From Mesorhizobium sp. YC-39 (lineage in GTDB: Bacteria > Pseudomonadota > Alphaproteobacteria > Rhizobiales > Rhizobiaceae): a stretch of 64,000 bases of DNA. The stretch is taken from positions 124,001 to 188,000 of the forward strand of contig NZ_JAOWPS010000006.1 of the NCBI RefSeq assembly GCF_025753795.1. The letters run 5' to 3'. The stretch's first letter is position 1; every line of letters starts with the position of its first letter. The position numbers and the translations under genes were made by a program. Of this stretch, positions 8,367 to 17,347 are shown in pieces. The notes below the pieces were generated by a model. It saw nothing but the letters and a program-made list of their open reading frames with translations. It was not told the origin of the DNA and searched no databases.

Positions 8367-8957
8367 ATGGCAATTGCAACGACGATGCGTCCGCTTGTTT
8401 CTCTCGCTCTGCCCGAAAAGGGCGCGACCCGCCTTGCGACGCAGCTTTTGCTGGCGATCGCCGGAACGCTGGTGCTGACGCTCGCGGCCAAGACGAAAGT
8501 TCTGCTCGGCCCGGTCGACATCTCGATGCAAACCTTAGCCGTCTTTCTGATCGCCGCGGCGTTCGGCATGCGCCTCGGCGTCGCCACGCTGCTTCTCTAT
8601 ATGGCCGAGGGCGCCATGGGCTTCCCGGTCTTCCAGAGCACACCGGAAAAGGGCATCGGCGTCGCCTACATGCTGGGGTCCACCGGCGGTTATCTTGCCG
8701 GCTTCGTAGTCATGGCGGCGATCGTCGGCTGGGCTGCCGATCGCGGTTGGGATCGCCATCCGATCAAGCTCTTCAACGCCATGCTGGTTGCCGAAATCGT
8801 CATGATGGCAATGGGCTTTGCCTGGCTGGCGCTGCTGATCGGTGCGGAAAAGTCGTGGCAGTTCGGCGTCCTGCCCTTCATCATTGGCGACCTGATCAAG
8901 GTTGCCTTGGCGGCGAGCCTGGTGCCGGCCGCGTGGTCGCTGCTGAGGCGTTCCTGA
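8367..8957 (+). CDS. bioY: Biotin transporter BioY (ECF S-component)
   Basis: Start taken at ATG 8367, preceded by GGGGAAG; ATGs at 8328 and 8355 are in frame and possible. The 196-residue protein is nearly all membrane, with about six segments, and carries BioY hallmarks: GPVDISMQTLAVFLIAAAFG, LYMAEGAMGFPVF, GSTGGYLAGFV and a C-terminal PFIIGDLIKVALA. It binds biotin in the inner membrane. No ECF ATPase or BioN gene is next to it, so it either works alone or with modules encoded elsewhere. Confidence 0.92.
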   Translation: MAIATTMRPLVSLALPEKGATRLATQLLLAIAGTLVLTLAAKTKVLLGPVDISMQTLAVFLIAAAFGMRLGVATLLLYMAEGAMGFPVFQSTPEKGIGVAYMLGSTGGYLAGFVVMAAIVGWAADRGWDRHPIKLFNAMLVAEIVMMAMGFAWLALLIGAEKSWQFGVLPFIIGDLIKVALAASLVPAAWSLLRRS

Positions 8958-9395
8958 TCTCTGGGTCAACCGGATCGGATGATGAAGCACCGGGCCAGAG
9001 ATAGGCGCCGGGGCTTCTACGACGGCGGGGTTGGCGGCGTTCCCGGGGTTTGACGGGCTTCCGCCACGCAACGACAGTCCACGACACCGTCACACTATCT
9101 TCAAGTCAGCGACTTAAGGAGAGGACAACCAGCGATACGTCGTGGCCAACGTAACCAGACAGCTATACATCGGCGCATTGCCCAACACTGTTCCTCATAC
9201 AGCTAAAAAAGAAAGCGGCCCGATGACTTCTTAGGCACGGCTAAAGTCTATGCGCATTCGCGGGAATTTTTTCGACGAACCACCTTGATTCTCGCGACAT
9301 AGTTGCTTGCTGGTATCCTCACGCTGTCGTAACCCTTGACGCTGACCATGCCGAACCCGTCGAAAGCGAGTCGCGTGATTAGTTCGGAAAAAACA
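8958..9395. other. Intergenic region without recognised gene
   Basis: About 440 bp. It starts with an 8-bp inverted repeat (ATCTCTGG at 8957-8964, CCAGAGAT at 8995-9002) that could be a terminator stem for bioY, though no T-run follows. No protein pattern was recognised on either strand. It marks the boundary between housekeeping genes and the polysaccharide locus and probably holds the promoter of the NusG-like gene. Confidence 0.5.
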
Positions 9396-9938
9396 ATGGA
9401 CAAGACGAATATATCGTCGCAACGGCCCGCTGTCAGTCCAGCAACACGCTGGTATGCGGCCAGTGTATTTCCGGGAAAGGAGAGCATTGCCGAATGGCAT
9501 CTCCAGAGGCAGGGATTTCACTCGTTTGTGCCTCGCTACGAGAAGACCACACGTCATGCCCGGCGCCTCGAAACGCGCTCAGCGGCATATTTCCCGGGTT
9601 ACATGTTCGTCGCGCTCGATGTCGCGCTGCAGCGTTGGCGCTCGGTCAATGGAACTTTGGGGGTGCGCGCGCTGGTCATGCAGGGTGATCGGCCGTTGCC
9701 GGTCCCCTCAGGGCTGGTGGAACGGTTCATTGCGCTGACCGGCAAGGACGGCCTGCTGGATTTTCGCGGCGGCCTCGCTGCGGGCGTCTCGGTCCAGATC
9801 CTTTCTGGACCTTTCGCCGAGATGATCGGCCGCCTCGATCGGCTTGATCCAGCCGGAAGGGCTCGGGTTCTTGTTGCCATCATGAATGGCGAAGTCCCTG
9901 TCGATTTGGACGCTAGGGATCTCGTCGCGATCGCATAA
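9396..9938 (+). CDS. NusG/RfaH-like transcription elongation factor
   Basis: Start taken at ATG 9396 (180 residues); ATG 9348 is in frame. The NGN domain reads RWYAASVFPGKESIAEWHLQ ... FHSFVPRYEKTTRHARR ... SAAYFPGYMFVALD, where PGYMFV is the family core. A KOW domain follows (VQILSGPFAEMIGRLDRLD at about residues 125-145). NusG paralogs of the RfaH type bind RNA polymerase and reduce termination in long polysaccharide operons. This one sits directly before the locus, and an ops-like octamer lies in the leader that follows. It is a specialised paralog rather than housekeeping NusG, judged from location and lack of secE/rplK neighbours. Confidence 0.85.
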   Translation: MDKTNISSQRPAVSPATRWYAASVFPGKESIAEWHLQRQGFHSFVPRYEKTTRHARRLETRSAAYFPGYMFVALDVALQRWRSVNGTLGVRALVMQGDRPLPVPSGLVERFIALTGKDGLLDFRGGLAAGVSVQILSGPFAEMIGRLDRLDPAGRARVLVAIMNGEVPVDLDARDLVAIA

Positions 9939-9989
9939 CTGGGGAGCGTTGCTGCTCGGTCATGCGATGCAAGCTGTGGCAAGTCGTGG

Positions 9990-10020
9990 CTCTCGGGTTT
10001 TCACCCGGGAGTGCGGTAGC
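9990..10020 (+). promoter_or_regulatory. Leader hairpin plus ops-like octamer
   Basis: CTCTCGGGT (9990-9998) pairs with ACCCGGGAG (10003-10011) around a TTTC loop, giving a 9-bp stem with one G-U pair. Immediately after comes GCGGTAGC (10013-10020), identical to eight bases of the enterobacterial ops core GGCGGTAGC. It lies between the NusG-like gene and the first glycan gene. Function as a pause or recruitment site is inference. Confidence 0.45.
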
Positions 10021-10059
10021 CATTGTTGTGGCCGGCGGACGCCGGTATAACGAAGGTGT

Positions 10060-11496
10060 TTGCTGCCGCTTATAGGGGTTCGTTCCGCGCTGGGCCTGAT
10101 TGGCATCGTGTGGTCGCCTTATGCTGAACGAATACTGAGCCCTACGTTTTTGCGTTTTGCATTGAATGCACGACGGTTCACAGCCTGTTTCGGCAGCCCA
10201 TCAGAGAGCGCTTTGCAGTTGAATGCTCCCATTATAAAACCGCGAAATCAACGACACCTGCTGCATCGTGTCAGGTTTCAGCTTCTTGGCGGATTGTCTT
10301 TTGCAATTTTTGCCCCCGCGTTAATCCGCATGGCTATTGACCCTCAAGTATTTTATTATTCCAATCTGCGGATTACCATTTTTGCTGGTATTGTAGCGCA
10401 CACTGCCGGATTTTTCTCCTTCCGTCGAATTGGCAATTTTCCCGGTGTCGCCGCCGCTGGTTATATTTTCCCAACGTTTTCATTGTGCTACGGATTCGTA
10501 TATTTGGCCATCTTCTTGTTTCGAATTGATTATAGCGCTTTCCAAGCGGTCAGCAGTTTGACTTTATCTATTCTTTGGTATTTCGGGTTGAGCATCTTGA
10601 GTCGGCGTTTGGACCCTTACAGTCTCGCCGTGATCCCGGGTGGGGCCGTCGGTCGTCTTGCAGAAGTTGGCGGCGTCAACTGGCACTGGCTTACCTCCAC
10701 CGACACTGTTGTTGACCGCGTGAGTGGCGTGGTGGCTGACCTTCGTGCCGATATGTCCGACGAATGGGAGCGCTATATCGCCGATCGCGCTCTTTCTGGA
10801 ACGCCCGTCTACCACGTCAAACAGATCAGCGAGTCGTTGACAGGACGGGTGGAGATCGAGCACCTCTCTGAAAATACCCTCGGCTCGCTAAATCCAAATC
10901 AGGCCTACTTGAAAATAAAACAGGCGATTGATTGGGCCGGAGCATTGGTCATTTTGATAATTTTTTTACCATTGTTTGGATTGGTCGCTCTCGCAATCAA
11001 GGTCGATTCTAGTGGCCCTGTTTTGTTTCGACAGAACAGAATGGGCTATAGGGGAAGTGTCTACAAAGTTTATAAGTTTAGAACGATGAAAATCAGTACT
11101 GTTGCAGGGGATGAGAAGGAAGATGCCATTACAAAGGCCGACGACGCACGTATCACGCGCCTTGGCCAGTTCCTGAGAAAATCCAGAATCGACGAGTTGC
11201 CGCAGGCTCTGAATATCTTGCGCGGCGAGATGAGTTGGATTGGACCACGGCCCGAAGCGCTCGTGCTTTCGAAATGGTATGAGGCGGAACTGCCTTTCTA
11301 TCGATATCGGCACATTGTTCGACCTGGCATTACCGGATGGGCGCAGGTCAACCAGGGTCACGTTGCGGCCGTGGACGACGTTTTGGAAAAACTTCACTAC
11401 GACTTCTACTATATCAAGAACTTCTCGCCTTGGCTCGACGTGCTGATTGTGTTTCGGACCATCCGGACCATGCTGACAGGGTTTGGTGCTCGTTGA
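10060..11496 (+). CDS. Polyprenyl-phosphate sugar-1-phosphate transferase (initiating PGT)
   Basis: Up to 478 residues from a TTG start at 10060 preceded by GAAGG; the true start is uncertain because no ATG occurs before residue 100. The N-terminal half has about five membrane segments. From about residue 285 comes the bacterial sugar transferase domain: DWAGALVILIIFLPLFGLVA, the KVYKFRTMK loop, RKSRIDELPQALNILRGEMS, WIGPRPE and RPGITGWAQVNQGH. Such enzymes move a hexose-1-phosphate from a nucleotide sugar to undecaprenyl phosphate, the first step of repeat-unit synthesis. It is the large WbaP/ExoY-type PGT of the locus; a small one occurs at 55006. Confidence 0.92.
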   Translation: MLPLIGVRSALGLIGIVWSPYAERILSPTFLRFALNARRFTACFGSPSESALQLNAPIIKPRNQRHLLHRVRFQLLGGLSFAIFAPALIRMAIDPQVFYYSNLRITIFAGIVAHTAGFFSFRRIGNFPGVAAAGYIFPTFSLCYGFVYLAIFLFRIDYSAFQAVSSLTLSILWYFGLSILSRRLDPYSLAVIPGGAVGRLAEVGGVNWHWLTSTDTVVDRVSGVVADLRADMSDEWERYIADRALSGTPVYHVKQISESLTGRVEIEHLSENTLGSLNPNQAYLKIKQAIDWAGALVILIIFLPLFGLVALAIKVDSSGPVLFRQNRMGYRGSVYKVYKFRTMKISTVAGDEKEDAITKADDARITRLGQFLRKSRIDELPQALNILRGEMSWIGPRPEALVLSKWYEAELPFYRYRHIVRPGITGWAQVNQGHVAAVDDVLEKLHYDFYYIKNFSPWLDVLIVFRTIRTMLTGFGAR

Positions 11497-11619
11497 ATGA
11501 AGCAGCAGGGACTGGTGGTTGATTGTAAGAGCCGAGTTTGGCGCGTCGCCGGGCATTATCATGTCTAAAGTTAAACTGAACAGCGTTGAGAATATCGTTG
11601 TCGACTCCGGAGAAGTACA

Positions 11620-12714
11620 ATGACTAAGAAGATCGCGCTCATTACGGGCATCACCGGCCAAGATGGCGCCTATCTGGCGGAATTACTCCTGGCGAAGGGG
11701 TATGATGTCCACGGCATCAAGCGGCGGTCGTCGTCGTTCAACACCGGTCGCATCGACAATCTCTATCAGGATCCGCACGAGAAGAACGTCAGGCTGTCGC
11801 TCCACTATGGCGACATGACCGACGCCACGAATCTCATCCGCATAGTCCAGGAGGTGCAGCCTGATGAAATTTACAATCTGGCCGCTCAGTCACACGTCCA
11901 AGTGAGTTTCGAGACCGCTGAATACACCGGGAACGCCGATGCCCTGGGGACGCTGCGTCTCTTGGAAGCGGTTCGACTGCTCGGCTTGGCCAAGAAGACG
12001 AGATTCTATCAGGCATCGACATCCGAACTCTATGGCAAGGTTCAAGAGGTTCCACAAAAGGAAACGACACCGTTTTATCCGCGATCGCCTTACGCCGCAG
12101 CCAAGATTTATGCGTACTGGATCACGGTGAACTACCGCGAGGCCTACGACATCCATGCTTCCAACGGAATTCTTTTCAACCACGAAAGTCCAATGCGGGG
12201 CGAAACCTTTGTGACGCGTAAGATCACACGCGCGGCTGCCGCGATCAGTTTGGGTCTCCAGGACAAACTCTATCTGGGCAATCTGTCTGCAGAGCGCGAT
12301 TGGGGCCATGCCCGCGACTATGTCGAAGGCATGTGGAGAATTCTTCAGCGGGATGTGCCCGACGACTATGTGCTTGCCACCGGGGTGAAAAACTCGGTTC
12401 GCCGTTTTGTCGAGCTTGCCTTCGGTGAGGTCGGGATCGATATCCAATGGGTCGGTTCGGGTGTCGACGAAAAAGGCATCGACGCAAAATCCGGCACCAT
12501 TCTGGTCGAGGTGGATCCGCGGTACTTCAGACCCACGGAAGTTGAGCTTCTGATAGGCGATCCATCGAAAGCAGAGCGCATCCTCGGATGGAAAGCCAAA
12601 ACGTCGCTGGCCGCGATGGTGCGCGAAATGGTCCAGTCCGACCTCGAAACGGTAAGACGGGAATCCGAGCATCGTCGTCTGGACGAGGACCGCATTCGCA
12701 TTGCGGCACAGTAA
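11620..12714 (+). CDS. gmd: GDP-mannose 4,6-dehydratase
   Basis: Protein of 364 residues. The short-chain dehydrogenase fold starts with ITGITGQDGAYLAE (NADP-binding, residues 8-21), then GIKRRSSSFNTGRID, the YGDMTD and LAAQSHVQVSFE signatures, the catalytic ASTSELYG threonine/glutamate region, and the YxxxK pair in SPYAAAKIYAYW. This matches Gmd closely over its full length. It converts GDP-mannose to GDP-4-dehydro-6-deoxymannose, precursor of GDP-fucose or GDP-rhamnose. No fcl stands next to it; the SDR at 24472 is a candidate for the following reduction. Confidence 0.95.
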   Translation: MTKKIALITGITGQDGAYLAELLLAKGYDVHGIKRRSSSFNTGRIDNLYQDPHEKNVRLSLHYGDMTDATNLIRIVQEVQPDEIYNLAAQSHVQVSFETAEYTGNADALGTLRLLEAVRLLGLAKKTRFYQASTSELYGKVQEVPQKETTPFYPRSPYAAAKIYAYWITVNYREAYDIHASNGILFNHESPMRGETFVTRKITRAAAAISLGLQDKLYLGNLSAERDWGHARDYVEGMWRILQRDVPDDYVLATGVKNSVRRFVELAFGEVGIDIQWVGSGVDEKGIDAKSGTILVEVDPRYFRPTEVELLIGDPSKAERILGWKAKTSLAAMVREMVQSDLETVRRESEHRRLDEDRIRIAAQ

Positions 12715-12735
12715 GGAACGTTGGGCCGAGCTGAC

Positions 12736-13509
12736 ATGAAAATCTCGGTTTTGACAGTCTGCTGGAACTCGGCGGCAACGATCAGGCATACGGTCGACAG
12801 CTTCTTTGCTCAGGATCATGATGCCAAGGAGTTGGTGGTCGTCGATGGCGGATCGTCGGACGAAACGCTTGCAATCGTCCGGTCCTACCCCCAGGACCGG
12901 ATCCAACTGATCAGCGAACCCGACAGCGGGATGTATGATGCCTTGAACAAAGGATTGCGTCTCTACACCGGAGACGCAGTAGGCGTGCTGAATTCCGATG
13001 ATTGTTTTCACGACCACACCGTGCTGAGGCGAATTTCGGCTTCGCTCGAACAGGCCGATATCGTGCATGGAGATCTGGATTTTGTTGAAGATCATCTCAA
13101 CAAGCGTGTCGTAAGGCGCTGGCGGGCTGTTCGCAGGCCCGCCAAGGGTTTTCGGACCGGCTGGATGCCAGCCCATCCAACGTTCTACGTCAGGCGGAAG
13201 GTGGCGGAGGCGGTCGGTGCGTTCGACCTCGATCTCAAAGTCGCATCAGATTACGATTGGATGCTGAGAGCGGTTGAACTTCATGGATTCGAATCTGTCA
13301 CCACCAACCACATATTGGTGGATATGATGGTTGGCGGGGCCAGCACACGCAGCCTGGGTTCTTATATCGGGCACAATTTGGAAGCGTTGCGATCGCGTCG
13401 CCAATGGCTGAGTGCCGGTCCGATCGACTATGCGCTTGTTGCCAAGCCGGTGCGCAAGCTGGGGCAGTTTCTATCGAAAATGCACCGAAGCAACGGTCCT
13501 CTCGCTTGA
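12736..13509 (+). CDS. Glycosyltransferase family 2
   Basis: Start taken at ATG 12736; a TTG at 12721 is also in frame. The 257-residue protein begins MKISVLTVCWNSAATIRHTV and has the GT-A features VVVDGGSSDETL, SEPDSGMYDALNKGL and the LNSDD metal-binding motif. It resembles the WcaE/WcaA branch of GT2 enzymes. The later GWMPAHPTFYVRR and ASDYDWMLR segments are the acceptor half. Cytoplasmic transferase adding one sugar of the repeat unit; donor and linkage cannot be assigned. Confidence 0.9.
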   Translation: MKISVLTVCWNSAATIRHTVDSFFAQDHDAKELVVVDGGSSDETLAIVRSYPQDRIQLISEPDSGMYDALNKGLRLYTGDAVGVLNSDDCFHDHTVLRRISASLEQADIVHGDLDFVEDHLNKRVVRRWRAVRRPAKGFRTGWMPAHPTFYVRRKVAEAVGAFDLDLKVASDYDWMLRAVELHGFESVTTNHILVDMMVGGASTRSLGSYIGHNLEALRSRRQWLSAGPIDYALVAKPVRKLGQFLSKMHRSNGPLA

Positions 13510-13634
13510 GGCAGGCAAATCGGGCGGTGCCTGGCGGATAGTTCCCGAGATATATATGCATCGAGCGTTGCGTCCTTTGGACGACCGAGCACTATAAAGA
13601 ATCAACAACAATCCCAAGCTGCAGAGCCCTGACG

Positions 13635-14252
13635 ATGAATGACCCAAAGAGCATTTTGGAGCCGATCGGAGGTTATGTCCTCGACCTCGTCGCGAAGCTG
13701 CGCAACCGGCAGTTTGTCCCGCATTCGCTGACGAAGCTGCACAATATGAAAACGTGCCGGGATATGACTGGCGCGACGACCGCGGTGGAGATTGGTTCTT
13801 ACAAAGGCGTCACGACAAAGCGGATGTCTCGCCTGTTTGAGAAGGTGATCTCAGTCGAGATTGACGAGGCACTATATCGTCAAGCCAGCCAGCGCTGTGC
13901 GGGACGCGAGAATGTGGAATTGCTGCTCGGCGACGGTTCCAAGCTGCTGCCGGAAATTGCCACGCGGGTGGACAAGGCCCTCATCTTTCTGGACGGTCAT
14001 TTCAGCGGTGGTATCACCGGTCAAGGCGATGAACCCGAACCTGTGCTGAAGGAGCTTGATCTTATCCAGGCAAACCTGGACCGCTTCTGCGCGGTCATCG
14101 TAGATGACTTTCGCCTGTTTGGCGTCGAGCCGGGATGGCCGCGGAAGGCCGAAGTGATGGAGAAGTTGGAAGACGTTTTGCCTGCGCCAGAATGGGTTCA
14201 TGGCGTTCTCAACGATCAGTTCATTGCGGTTCGCAAAAGAACGGCAAAATGA
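13635..14252 (+). CDS. Class I SAM-dependent methyltransferase-like protein
   Basis: Protein of 205 residues. The Rossmann motif is VEIGSYKGVTTKRMSRLF (about residues 52-69), followed by ISVEIDEALYRQA as the acidic ribose-binding strand. Then come LLLGDGSKLLP and IFLDGHFSGGIT, and a VIVDDFRLFG strand. This is the arrangement of class I methyltransferases acting on sugars or small hydroxyl substrates. It lies among glycosyltransferases and probably O-methylates a sugar of the polymer; direct evidence is limited to the fold. Confidence 0.72.
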   Translation: MNDPKSILEPIGGYVLDLVAKLRNRQFVPHSLTKLHNMKTCRDMTGATTAVEIGSYKGVTTKRMSRLFEKVISVEIDEALYRQASQRCAGRENVELLLGDGSKLLPEIATRVDKALIFLDGHFSGGITGQGDEPEPVLKELDLIQANLDRFCAVIVDDFRLFGVEPGWPRKAEVMEKLEDVLPAPEWVHGVLNDQFIAVRKRTAK

Positions 14253-14334
14253 ACGAACACCACGTGCGCTGCGCTCCTGCTGCGGTCAGGTTACAGGCGA
14301 AAATTGCCATGGCTTTCATATCTGGCGATTTGGC

Positions 14335-15606
14335 ATGTTCCGAAGCATCCTGACCGTCCTCTCGGGGTCGGTGATTGCGCAGATCATTGCAGTTGCCGTT
14401 CTTCCCATCCTGACACGGCTCTATGATGCTGAAGCGTTCGGCCGGTATCAGATCTATGTTTCGATACTGAACGTAGCGGTCATGTTCGTGGCATTTCGCT
14501 ACGAGGTAGCGCTTCTAAGCGCGCGGCCGGGAAGGGTTTATGAAAATCTGCTAAAATTGACATTTCGGCTCTGTATCTGGACCAGCATGGTCGCGCTTCT
14601 TGTCGCCGGCGCTGTCGATTTGTTGATACCGGGTGTCCTGTCATCCTTGCGTGGCATTGTCTTCTTTCTACCCGTTGCGATGGCCGTCGCGGGAATCTAC
14701 CAGATGCTCACCTTCTTGCCGATCCGCGACCGCAACTATGGCCTGAGCGCACGGTCTAAAATCTTGCAATCGGTAGGGTTCTCCTTTGGCGCGCTTGGGT
14801 TTGCCTTTCTTCCTGTCATCGGCGTTGGTCTCGTTCTGGCCGATGTATTCGGCCGGGCCTTCGGGGCCATCAGTGTGCTCTTCGAGAGTGGCAAGCTCTG
14901 GCGCACTTTGATCTCTCCGCTCTCTTTTTCGGAGATGAAGTTTACGGCAATTCGTTTCCAGAAATATGGGCTTCTCACCTTTCCGGGAACCCTTCTGTCA
15001 GCTCTTAGCGCCGCGGTCGCGCCCTTCGCCTTTCTTGCGATGTTCAACCTGGAAGTCGCAGGACAGTATGCCCTCATCGAGCGATTTGTCCTCATGCCTG
15101 TCGGCATCGTCGCGGTTGCTGTCTCGCAGGTCTTCACCGGTGAGTTTTCGACTTTGTATCGTACTGACAAGAGAGGGTTGAACGGAGCATTTCGACGTTC
15201 GCTCTTGCAGCTTCTTGCCGTCGGTCTGCTGCCGACAATGCTTGGAATGATACTTTCACCGAGCATCGTTCCCCTGCTCTTTGGCCCCGATTGGACCATG
15301 GCCGGTAAACTTTGTGCCATCGCGTTTCCGATCGCGTACATGCGATTTGTCGCCACAGCATTGACAATGACTCTTATCATTGTCGACCGCCAGTCGCTTC
15401 AGTTTACCTGGGAAATAGGACGGTTCCTTTTCACTCTATGCGTCTTCGGCTGGCTCGGTTGGGTAGGTGTCGACAATCCAACGACCGTTATGGTTTGGTA
15501 CGGATTGGCGACTGGTGTCACCTATGCTCTCCAACTTACATTGGCTGACCATGCAACGAAGATAGTCAATCTGCGGGCAAGGGAAAGCGAAGGAATCATT
15601 TCATGA
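14335..15606 (+). CDS. Wzx-type oligosaccharide flippase
   Basis: Start taken at ATG 14335 (MFRSILTVLSGSVIAQIIAV); the open frame reaches 14200 but lies over the preceding gene. 423 residues with about 12 membrane segments, and the family's N-terminal pattern LPILTRLYDAEAFGRYQIYV, typical of polysaccharide MATE/Wzx transporters. A pore-half repeat restarts near RFQKYGLLTFPGTLLSALS. It would flip lipid-linked repeat units across the inner membrane for Wzy polymerisation. It overlaps the next gene by 4 bp. Confidence 0.88.
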   Translation: MFRSILTVLSGSVIAQIIAVAVLPILTRLYDAEAFGRYQIYVSILNVAVMFVAFRYEVALLSARPGRVYENLLKLTFRLCIWTSMVALLVAGAVDLLIPGVLSSLRGIVFFLPVAMAVAGIYQMLTFLPIRDRNYGLSARSKILQSVGFSFGALGFAFLPVIGVGLVLADVFGRAFGAISVLFESGKLWRTLISPLSFSEMKFTAIRFQKYGLLTFPGTLLSALSAAVAPFAFLAMFNLEVAGQYALIERFVLMPVGIVAVAVSQVFTGEFSTLYRTDKRGLNGAFRRSLLQLLAVGLLPTMLGMILSPSIVPLLFGPDWTMAGKLCAIAFPIAYMRFVATALTMTLIIVDRQSLQFTWEIGRFLFTLCVFGWLGWVGVDNPTTVMVWYGLATGVTYALQLTLADHATKIVNLRARESEGIIS

Positions 15607-16337
15607 CAATGAGCTTGGCGTTCGCCGCACAGCGAATTTTCGGCATGTTCGGCTACCATTTGAGAAAGCTCGATCACGGCGTTCGAATCGATGACTCGTT
15701 CGAGGAGCAATTGCGTCTCGCGGGTGATGTAGCGACAATCTTCGAGGTAGGAGCTGCCGACGGGCGGGATGCGCGCACCTATGCCAACAGGTGTCCGAAG
15801 GCGATCATTCATGCTTTCGAACCTCTGCCAGAAAACTTTGCCAAGCTCCGCACTGTTGCCGAAAGCGAGTCGCGAGTCGTTCCGGTCAACGCGGCGGTCT
15901 CTTCGAAAGTTGGAACCGCTTCCTTCCATGTCGCAGCCCTTCCCGACGCCAGCTCCTTGTTCAGTCCGCGGCGCACTGGTTCAAGATTTGATAAATATAT
16001 GTCGGAAAATGAGGTAATAGAGGTTAATGTTACAACAATAAGTGATTATTGTGGGAAAAATGATATAACGAGCATAGATCTATTTAAGATGGATGCGCAG
16101 GGATCCGAGTTGAATATTTTAAAAGGAGCTGAAGATCTAGTTAGAAAGAAACGCATAAGGGTTATATACTCTGAAGTTCTATTTATGAAGATATACGATG
16201 GATGCTGCCAATTCCACGAGGTGACGGCTTATCTCGATCAATTTAACTACCGGCTTCACGCAATTTACAACCAGCATCATAACGAGTCCGGCCGACTGGC
16301 CTGGGCCGATGCGATCTATCTTCCTGATATTGATTGA
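15603..16337 (+). CDS. FkbM-family methyltransferase
   Basis: Protein of 244 residues starting in a 4-bp ATGA overlap with the flippase gene. FkbM pattern: FEVGAADGRDARTY (SAM motif), IIHAFEPLPENFAKL, VNAAVSSKVGTASFHVA, then DLFKMDAQGSELNILKGAE. Such enzymes O-methylate sugars or polyketides. Composition is odd: positions about 15985-16205, coding the second half, are very AT-rich (18 of 60 bases G/C at 16021-16080 and at 16141-16200, against 39 of 60 at 15841-15900). Codons such as ATA, TTA and AGA appear there. A mosaic origin is likely. Confidence 0.88.
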   Translation: MTMSLAFAAQRIFGMFGYHLRKLDHGVRIDDSFEEQLRLAGDVATIFEVGAADGRDARTYANRCPKAIIHAFEPLPENFAKLRTVAESESRVVPVNAAVSSKVGTASFHVAALPDASSLFSPRRTGSRFDKYMSENEVIEVNVTTISDYCGKNDITSIDLFKMDAQGSELNILKGAEDLVRKKRIRVIYSEVLFMKIYDGCCQFHEVTAYLDQFNYRLHAIYNQHHNESGRLAWADAIYLPDID

Positions 16338-16369
16338 TTTTCGCTAGTTCGATAGGGAGACAGGCGCTC

Positions 16370-17284
16370 ATGGCACATCTCTATGGCTATCCCGATATCG
16401 GCCGTTTCGGTCTCGGTCACAGCATGCTTGCCTGGGCGCGCTGCGAGATATGGTGTCGAAATAATGATGCGCGGATGCTCGGGCCGCGTTGGTTCCGCCC
16501 ACGTATCGGTCCCTACTTGCGCCGTGAACGGGACAAGCGCGAGTATTTCAGGCTCTTTAACAATAAGGGCTATGTCGGCGAACCGTGGCGCACCGCACTC
16601 CTCGCAACTGCACGAAAGGTTCCGGCAGAGGCCGTCCCAGCCGCCGCACAGGACGGCGGGAACACGGTCGTTGTCTTCAGGAACACCGTGGCGTCAAACT
16701 TCGAAAAACATTTCCATGAGGTTCGCGGTCACGGTCCGGTGCTGTATGACGCGTTTCGTCGGATCACCCGCAAAAAATACCTGCCGGAAGTCCCGGTCGC
16801 GCCGTTCCTTGCTGTCCATGTGCGCCTTGGCGACTTCTCCCGTTTCGACGTAAGCCAGGTGGAGGCGAAGACGCACAACCAGCGGCTTCCGATCGAATGG
16901 TATTGCGACAGCCTTGTCGCCCTTCGTGAGGCACTGGGTACGAACATGCCGGCCCGCGTCTTTTCCGATGGAGATGATGCTGACCTTGTTCCCCTGCTTG
17001 GTCTTCCGAACGTACGCCGGGCCAATGACGCGGAATCGGTCACGCACATGCTGGAAATGGCCCAGGCAAGCGTGATCATCGGAGCTGGCTCGAACTTCAA
17101 CCTGTGGGCTGCCTTTTTTGGACAGGTGCCGCGCATCACCTATCCAAACCAGGCGATCGTTGCGGTAAACGACGATCCGGCCCGCGAAACGAGCTTCCGT
17201 GGCGAGGCGCCACTTCCTGACGTGTTCGTAAAGCAGGTAAGGACACAGTTCACAAAGAGCGAAAAGCAAGGCGAGCTGACCTAG
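16370..17284 (+). CDS. GT11-like alpha-1,2-fucosyltransferase family protein
   Basis: Start taken at ATG 16370 with GGGAGA nine bases upstream. 304 residues. The protein opens with FGLGHSMLAWARCEIWC, and carries the three features of the GT11/GT23 fucosyltransferase fold: a basic HVRLGDFSRF motif (HxRxxD type), RVFSDGDDADL, and ASVIIGAGSNFNLWAAFFG near the end. Family members use GDP-fucose or a related GDP-sugar, which fits gmd in the same cluster. The enzyme could instead use another GDP-6-deoxy sugar; overall similarity is not strong enough to say. Confidence 0.65.
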   Translation: MAHLYGYPDIGRFGLGHSMLAWARCEIWCRNNDARMLGPRWFRPRIGPYLRRERDKREYFRLFNNKGYVGEPWRTALLATARKVPAEAVPAAAQDGGNTVVVFRNTVASNFEKHFHEVRGHGPVLYDAFRRITRKKYLPEVPVAPFLAVHVRLGDFSRFDVSQVEAKTHNQRLPIEWYCDSLVALREALGTNMPARVFSDGDDADLVPLLGLPNVRRANDAESVTHMLEMAQASVIIGAGSNFNLWAAFFGQVPRITYPNQAIVAVNDDPARETSFRGEAPLPDVFVKQVRTQFTKSEKQGELT

Positions 17285-17347
17285 GGCTGGCTGGTGCAAC
17301 CTATGGCGAGGTCCGGATTTCGCCCGGCTGGCAGGAAGAAGAGTGCG

